Of a DNA stretch of 64,000 nucleotides, positions 58,051 to 64,000 are shown in pieces. The notes beneath the pieces are model-generated. The model was not told where the DNA came from. It ran no database searches and worked only from the letters and a program-made list of their open reading frames with translations. The stretch is from Rhyzopertha dominica. Its lineage: Eukaryota > Arthropoda > Insecta > Coleoptera > Bostrichidae. The stretch lies in the NCBI GenBank assembly GCA_025024175.1, contig QCXZ01000137.1, positions 5,766,001 through 5,830,000 of the forward strand, read 5' to 3'. Numbering within the stretch: position 1 is the first letter of the stretch; each line of letters starts with the position of its first letter. The translations under genes were made by a program, and so were the position numbers.

Positions 58051-59086
58051 AGAGCCGTTTGCCGCTATACTTATTTAAGTACTGAAATAAGTTCTTAAAA
58101 TTATTATACTGAAAATTAGATGCGCGCGCCGTTTCAATACAAGAAATAAGCGTAGGGCTTTGTTCTCAATTTGTAATACAAATCCTTTTCAGTAAGTATT
58201 TCAATACGTGCGCGTGCGCCCAGTAACAGTAATCTATTAAATTCCGTCTTTATACAATAGCAAATGCAATGTAAGGTCTATTCTACTGCTAGAGAAAAGT
58301 AGACCTTAGATGTAACCCACTTATAAACAATTACTTTTACTGTTGTTTGTGATTGTGGTCTCCCTGAATTACCACAATTTGTAGTTAAAAGCAAAAAATG
58401 CCTGTTGACTGAAAAAAAATTATTAAATGCATCAGCGTTGATACTAACAATATAATATTGCAAGGAGAATGAATGTTCATGGCTTCTTAAATGTGCTGAA
58501 ATAAGAGCTGCTAATAGAAGATCCAGCAGCATATAAAAATGTTCTACAAATGAGCAATGCGTCATTTGAAAAATTGTTTGAACTTGTCCATAACAAAATA
58601 GGGAAACAAGGTACACAATTCCGTGAAAGCATTCCTTCCGTTTCATTTACAAAAGCATGACAACACATCACGTTCCCGGGGTTGTCAAAAGTTTACTCAC
58701 ACCAATAAACATATTTTAAGAGGCCTAAAACTGCATTTCATGTTGATGTATTAATTAGCTGGTAGTAGGTAGTTAGCCCAAAATAACAGATAGTCCCTAT
58801 TTAAAAGTTTATTTCACCGATATCAGTACAAACGCTACCTAATCTCACAACCCTGCTTATTGCGTAGGTTCGAAAAGTAGGTTTTATGAACGTTTTGTTT
58901 ATAAACGGTAAAACAGGTTAGTGCGCATCGATCTGCGCCATTTTAATACGAAGTCTGGAAATTCAGTACAAGAAAAAAGAACGTGGGATAATTTCTTGTA
59001 CTGAAACGGCGCGCGCATCCAGTTTCCGTATAATAATTTTAAGAACTTATTTCAATACTTAAATAAGTATAGTGGTAAACGGCTCT
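58051..59086. mobile_element. non-autonomous TIR element (~1.04 kb)
   Basis: Nearly 100-bp inverted terminal repeats: 58051-58148 begins AGAGCCGTTTGCCGCTATAC and contains GATGCGCGCGCCGTTTCA; 58991-59086 is its reverse complement with about ten differences. Interior without recognisable transposase. Superfamily unknown. Confidence 0.8.
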
Positions 59087-59365
59087 GAGTTATTTGATGA
59101 ATAATTTTGAAGGTACTACTACCCAGACAGAGGGAGAAAAATAAGAATATATTTCTTATATAATCTTAATAACTTGGCTGCTGAAATAGTGGTAAATGAC
59201 ATTGCGTTGTCTTAAAATTTCTATACTGTTTAAATCCCAATTGAATTCGAAAAGTAATAAGACAATCAAAATTTTAGCCCTTTGTTATTTTGTGTAGCAC
59301 ATGGAAAAACGAAGAACCTGTATATACCAAATAAGCTATAATCTAAATATGACAGTTTAGCAATA
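59087..59365. other. unassigned spacer between two transposons
   Basis: AT-rich, nothing recognised. Confidence 0.3.
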
Positions 59366-61636
59366 CCGGGTGATTTTTTGAAAACTTCACACCTTAAATA
59401 ACTTTAAATAGAGGAAAAATCTAAAATTTTGCAAAAACAGGTAAACTTTTGTTTGCAGGGGGACAACTTTTGAGATAAGTTTTTAATGGATAGCGCTTAC
59501 CCTCTTAGCGGGGTAGATACCCCTTCAAAAATTTTAAATGAAACTACCCATCTTACGATACATCATTTAAAAGCTTATTACACAAGGAGTCTTGCCATGT
59601 AATTAGTTTTACTATTTTTTACCCATTGACGGGGTAGTGGGTCAAAAAGTACATTGTAGCAAGTGGCTTATAAAATGGAATATTTTCGACTTTTTTTTAA
59701 CAAAATTTATTGTCTTGCAGTTACAATAAAAATTGTCCTTACTTAAGCCTAAATAAACTTGTTAAAAAATAATTGTTACACCTAAGCAAAATGCCAAAAA
59801 TACTTAAAATTTTCTTTCGACATTACTTGATATTGCAACTCGACAGTTTATACTGAATTGGCTAAATAATTATCTACTTTGTGTTTCCAATTTTTTGTTT
59901 CAACTTTTTGGCTACTTACTTCTTTGGCACGACCATCTTTTTGTTCACATTCTTTTTTATAAATCGCGTGAACTTTTAAAGTGAGAGTCCATGTGATAAT
60001 GGTTTATTCNACTGCCGAAAGGGTAGAANTAATTTTTATTTACGGTGCTGAGCATAGCTGTGCTCGTGCGTCAGCAAGGGTGTTTAATGAACGGCACCCC
60101 GATAACAATGTTGACGCTAGGTACATTCTCGATCTCGTGCAGAAATTTCAAGACACTGGATCTGTAGTAAACAAAAAAGGGCAGGGAATAGAGTCGTTGA
60201 TGAAATGGCCCAACTTGAAGTACTTGGTCATTTTTCAATGGATCCAACTAGCTCTTTGCGTAACATTTCTACAGCCACTGGACTTTCTTATTCATCTGTA
60301 AGGAAAGTTACAAAACTGCACAAATTCCATCCCTATAAGATGAAAACTCTCCAGGAACTCGGCGAAGATGACTTCGATAGAAGACTGCAATTTTGCGAAA
60401 TTATGACAGAAAAGATTATAGTAAATCCAAATCTAATAAAAAAATATCTGCTTCAGTGATGAATGCACATTTTTTTGAACGGCTCTGTAAATAAACATAA
60501 CGTCAGGTACTGGAGTGACGAAAATCCTTATATTTTTCGAGAAGGTCATACACAAGTTCCTCAGAAGCTGAACGTCTGGGCTGGAATACTTGGCAACGCA
60601 ATTGTAGGTCCAATTTTCATTGATGGGACGCTAAATGGGGGAATGTATTTAGAATTACTTTATAACGTTATTGATCCTTTAATCACAGAGCAATTAGAAA
60701 ACCAACGTGACCCTGAAGGAAATCCAATGTTGGATGAAAACGAATTGTTTTACCAACATGATGGAGCCCCACCGCATTACGCCATTAATGTGCGAAATTG
60801 GTTAAATCATAGATTTCCTCTTCACTGGATTGGTAGGCGTGGAACAATTGAATGGCCGCCACGATCACCCGATTTGACTGCTTTAGATTTCTTTCTATGG
60901 GGTCATTTAAAATCTATGGTTTACAAAACAGAACCTACTAGCCTGGACGATCTGCGAGAAAGAGTTATTAACGAGTGCAGAAGGATTCCACCTGAAACTT
61001 TCCGAAAAGTGCAGCAGGAGTTCGAGAACCGTCTGTATTATTGTATGGAAAGAGGTAGTGCACATTTTGAGAATCTATTGTAAGGTTTGAATTTCTATGG
61101 TTTTGTTCACACTGTTTTTGGAGTTACAAATAAATAATTTTTTTTTCGTGGACATACTTTAATGTTAATATTAATGTTAAAAGAAAATTTTCAGTATTCT
61201 GGGAGTTTTTTTAAGTGTTATATTTTTTACAAAGTGGTTGTTTAAATTTTGGGTTCTCGTAAGGACAAATTTTATTTCCTCTCCAAAATAAAATACATTT
61301 TGTTGAAAAGAGTCCAAAATATTCAATTTAATAAGCAACCTGTTTCGTAGGCACTATTAATCTATTACCCCGTCAATAAGTTAAACGTGGTAAAACTAAT
61401 TACATGGCCAGACTTTGTGTGAAATAAGCTTTCAAATGATGTATCATAAGGTGGATAGTTCCATTTAAAATTTTTAAAGGGGTGTCTACCCTGCTCAGAG
61501 AGTAAGCGCTATCCATTAAAAACTTATCTCAAAAGTTGTCCCCCTGCAAAAAAAAGTTTACCTGTTTTTGCAAATTTTTAAATTTTTGCTATATTTAAAG
61601 TTATTTAAGGTGTGAAGTTTTCAAAAAATCACCCGG
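59366..61636 (+). mobile_element. DD41D mariner-type transposon with ~280-bp TIRs
   Basis: A 2271-bp element flanked by TA (59364-59365 and 61637-61638). Ends CCGGGTGATTTTTTGAAAAC and its reverse complement start inverted repeats that can be followed for about 280 bp (59366-59645, 61356-61636), including ATGGATAGCGCTTAC and GTAATTAGTTTTAC. Transposase pieces (plus strand, 59999-61083): TAERVE, ASARVFNERHPDNN (DUF4817-type domain), LGHFSMDPTSSLRNISTATG, then CFSDECTF (first Asp, about 60455), FYQHDGAPPHY (second) and SPDLTALDFFLWG (third). There are 41 residues between second and third Asp, the DD41D spacing known from rosa-type elements. At least three frameshifts: near 60190, in an A-run near 60440, and in a T-run near 60470. 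Confidence 0.88.
60463..61083 (+). pseudogene. DD41D transposase, catalytic part
   Basis: An open stretch of about 206 residues holding most of the DDE domain: NVRYWSDENPYIFREGHTQV, KLNVWAGILGNAIVGPIFID, QHDGAPPH, WIGRRGTIEWPPRSPDL, ALDFFLWGHLKSMVYK, RVINECRRIPPETFRK and the end GSAHFENLL. The first catalytic Asp is in the preceding frame (SDECTF, about 60451-60468), separated by a one-base loss in a T-run, and the N-terminal domain is in two further frames. The gene is broken but well conserved, so inactivation is fairly recent. Confidence 0.85.
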
Positions 61637-62989
61637 TATAGTGATTTATGCATAGCTAATGATAATAAAACGAGTTCTTGTTGGTTTCATTAAATAAATC
61701 ATTATAACTAAGTTGGCAATACGTTCGTTTATAAAATTTATATCGAAAGCAAAAAAGACTTATTCTTTCTTGTCGGTTGTTAAAACATAACGTATTTTGA
61801 AAATGGATTTGTTCCGAATTTTATACAACCTACACCTTTTGACCGCCTGACTTTTATTCGGCTTTTGAGTCGTGCTGACGTCATTTCTATAATTCGGTCC
61901 CTATCACTGGCTCCAAATGTTCGATTACGGCAAGTTATCGAGGACAACAATAGGTACGTCTTAACAAAAAGATGACGGGCGAGAGTGATAGGTCCTTCCA
62001 AAGAAGCTCCTCGGTTATACGCTGCTAGCGACTTCCTTATTTGAACTGTGATTGCTTTCGGATCTCAAGGGGAAAAATAAATTGTTACAAGTTGGAAGCA
62101 AGTTGTCCGCTGCTTTAGCACTTGACCAGCAATTTACGCGTGTTTTCTAGTTAACTGTTCGGGGAAATGTTACAAGAAGTCTACATATGCAAGTTCCTTA
62201 GATACACTGGTCTACAAAATTATCTTATTTTCAATTTATACAAAAAATTATGTCTGATTCCAAAAACAATTCATTGTTATAAGATAAAAGTAAATTTACA
62301 TTTATCCCATCGCGTAAAACTTTTTTTTAACACACTACATAGAAAACTAAACATTTTTAAGGGGTTGTTTATTAAATCAAATAATTTTGAACATCAAGTC
62401 TCTGCCATCCCATTTGCAAGGATAACAGCAATATTATTTATAACCCAGTTGCATTTAAACTGCAATTGTTCATATTTTCCATTAAAGNTTGTCAAAATAA
62501 AGCTTGTCTAANAATAGTTTTATACTGTCGTAGAACTTTTACATGTTACATACAACCAAATCTCGTCGNGTANTTNATGAAAATGGTCATTGCATTAACG
62601 AACAAAATATTTTGAGTGTGACCAGTGATTGTGATTATTTATTTATTATATTTATATTATTATTNATATTGGTAGGTAATATATGNTATACTTAGTGAGT
62701 ATTGTTCCGGATTAAAAAAATGAATTTAAACAATCAATTCAAGACAAGAAGGGTTTATATCTGCAAAACCCTGATAACACACAAAAACGAAGCAATTGTA
62801 TTGTAAGAAACTTAATTAAGCTACGTATTTAAATAAAAAGACATAACAATGTACTCAAATAATAAAACATACAAATTATTACAATAATCCACTCACGTAA
62901 GAGCAATTCACTAGTTATACCTTGTAGAATGTTTCAATATAAAGGATCACTTAAATAGAAGTCACTATTGCTTTTCTTGTATATTAAAC
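61637..62989. other. unassigned region
   Basis: AT-rich. 61790-62000 is less AT-rich and apparently unique, with no credible gene. Several ambiguous bases between 62488 and 62687. Confidence 0.3.
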
Positions 62990-63366
62990 AGCTCCAAGTA
63001 TTATCAGTTTTATTAAATAATTGATAAAGCGTTTTCGGCTAAAATATAGCCCTCGTCAGAATCATTTACAATTCCAAAAATTTCACAAGTAAATCTGACG
63101 TCAAAACGGAAGCAAACTTNACCTCAAATAAACAGTTTAATTAAAATTACAAAAGGAATTCAAAACGGTTAACTTCCGGTCAATTACTACTACTAGTAAT
63201 AGTAAATGGTTAGCAAACCATGAATTTATTGTAACAGTATCGGTAATTTTACATTTTTCAAATTGTTTAAGGTGTTCAGCTCCTCTAATTAAAAAGGATC
63301 TTCCGGTTTGTCCGGTATAAACCGAACTGCATTTCGTTATAAGAAAACCTGTGTATTCCTAAATCT
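62990..63366 (-). mobile_element. Penelope-like 3' part: GIY-YIG and ribozyme (PLE8, minus piece)
   Basis: The minus strand 63352-63224 reads KCSSVYTGQTGRSFLIRGAE then HLKQFEKCKITDTVTINSWF and ANH, the GIY-YIG endonuclease core of the same subfamily as PLE7. Downstream (lower coordinates) lies a hammerhead motif and the 3' end near 62990. It adjoins an inverted piece of the same kind of element at 63370. Confidence 0.8.
63025..63066 (-). ncRNA. hammerhead ribozyme motif of PLE8 (stem I decayed)
   Basis: Minus strand: core CTGACGA (63059-63053), stem II GGCTA/TAGCC with loop TATTT, GAA (63036-63034), then a stem III that can form AA/TT around CGC. Stem I pairing is weak. Confidence 0.7.
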
Positions 63367-63840
63367 AAATAATTTTCTCACATTTATAAACGCTTTACAT
63401 TCTTCTATTAATTTCAGCTGTAAAACAGAAGTGAATAATCAAATTTATTCCTTTTAGTTTAATTATTTTACATAGAAAATTTCCTAAATTATCTTAGATT
63501 TTTAGAAAATCATGATGCACAGACAATATTATTTCTTATTTTTCTTTTTACCCTTATACAGCCATATGAGCAGTTTTTCATTTTCTTTTTCACAGATTTG
63601 CATTAGATGCTTTTGAACTTGATGTAATATTGCAAATTGCTTTCAATAACAGTTTTCTAAGTAATTTAATACAGAAAGGAAGCTAAAGCTTAGGTTTGCT
63701 GGTCCAGTTTCGGTAAGTTTATCTAAATTAATTTCCTCGTTTGGGGTAAATATTGCTTTTTTACGGAAGGCAGTGTGCTTACTTTCTTAATACTTAGTAA
63801 AGACAAAATTCGTATATTTTGCACCGAGAAACTGCGGAGT
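63367..63840 (+). mobile_element. Penelope-like RT-thumb part (PLE8, inverted piece)
   Basis: The plus strand reads NNFLTFINALHSSINFSCKT then EVNNQI (63370-63445), aligning with PLE7 at 43090. It continues LDAFELDVILQIAFNNSFLS (about 63603-63660) and a shifted GSVLTFLILSKDKIRIF (about 63770-63825), the sequence that normally directly precedes the GIY-YIG domain. Frameshifted. Confidence 0.75.
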
Positions 63841-63932
63841 GCTTTGAATAGGCTGGAGAAAAGCCGCAGTAAAGCTCCAGTCTTTACATAGTAAGTACAT
63901 GGTTTGAAGGCTTCCGTGGTTGTTGTTGATGA

Positions 63933-64000
63933 CATGTTGTTTTCCGGGCTGCTTCCCACGAAGACCAAACAAGCAACGTGGGAAGCAGCCCGGAAAACAA
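63933..64000. repeat. Penelope pseudo-LTR inverted repeat at the window edge (PLE9)
   Basis: 63933-63959 (CATGTTGTTTTCCGGGCTGC then TTCCCAC) and 63978-64000 (GTGGGAAGCAGCCCGGAAAA then CAA) are perfect reverse complements around an 18-nt loop. The right arm, preceded by CAAC, matches the PLE4 end at 18818-18846. Probably the start of another PLE4-type copy continuing beyond the window. Confidence 0.75.

Noticed and set aside
61780..62001. Minus-strand 73-codon frame with basic residues
   Set aside because: No family resemblance; the patch is slightly GC-richer and unique but has no start, splice or domain evidence.

Overview
The window looks like AT-rich, intron- and transposon-dominated nuclear DNA of an insect. 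A beetle is plausible but not proven. The reasons are a gustatory-receptor-type exon, a signal-peptide exon with clean splice sites, and a transposon mix of Penelope-like elements, CR1/jockey-like LINEs, Tc1/mariner/DD41D-type transposons and a tyrosine-recombinase (Crypton-like) scrap. Scattered ambiguous bases suggest a draft assembly. No rRNA genes, CRISPR arrays or bacterial-style operons were seen.

Host coding sequence is sparse. A seven-transmembrane gustatory receptor exon lies on the minus strand at 1791-2693, and its terminal exon was not found. A secreted-protein first coding exon lies on the plus strand at 57246-57438 (start codon directly after a splice acceptor, phase-1 donor). 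Several GC/CpG-richer islands of apparently unique DNA (about 6760-7060, 16440-16890, 25480-25870, 38240-38650, 54300-54740) are candidate regulatory or untranslated-exon DNA inside long introns or intergenic space.

Nearly everything recognisable beyond that is mobile. Layout: 0-5 kb, LINE pieces, the receptor exon, a Penelope remnant and a LINE; 5.2-6.4 kb, a terminal-inverted-repeat (TIR) element built of about 330-bp tandem units; 7.4-8.7 and 14.1-14.6 kb, three copies of one repeat, two fused to the same point of a LINE reverse transcriptase; 9-13 kb, Crypton-like, Penelope and DD41D-like debris; 14-20.5 kb, LINEs in both orientations and two Penelope copies, one with an open GIY-YIG reading frame; 22-27 kb, two minus-strand LINEs; 30-34 kb, mariner/Tc1 scraps and a foldback MITE; 38-40 kb, a mariner with both ends; 42.6-44.1 kb, a long Penelope copy; 47.6-50.7 kb, a LINE split by an apparently intact, intron-containing Tc1 element with about 260-bp TIRs; 53-54 kb, a DD41D-like transposase; 55-59 kb, two long-TIR non-autonomous elements; 59.4-61.6 kb, a DD41D element with about 280-bp TIRs; 63-64 kb, a Penelope copy with an internal inversion and the start of another.

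The most striking system is the set of minimal type-I hammerhead ribozyme motifs at the 3' ends (or inverted ends) of the Penelope-like elements. At least five copies show the CUGANGA core, a base-paired stem II, GAA, a very short self-complementary stem III (ACGT, ATAT or AGCGCT, differing between families), a cleavable H residue and a pairing stem I. The second is the Tc1 element, whose 341-residue DD34E transposase reads through after removal of a 61-nt intron.
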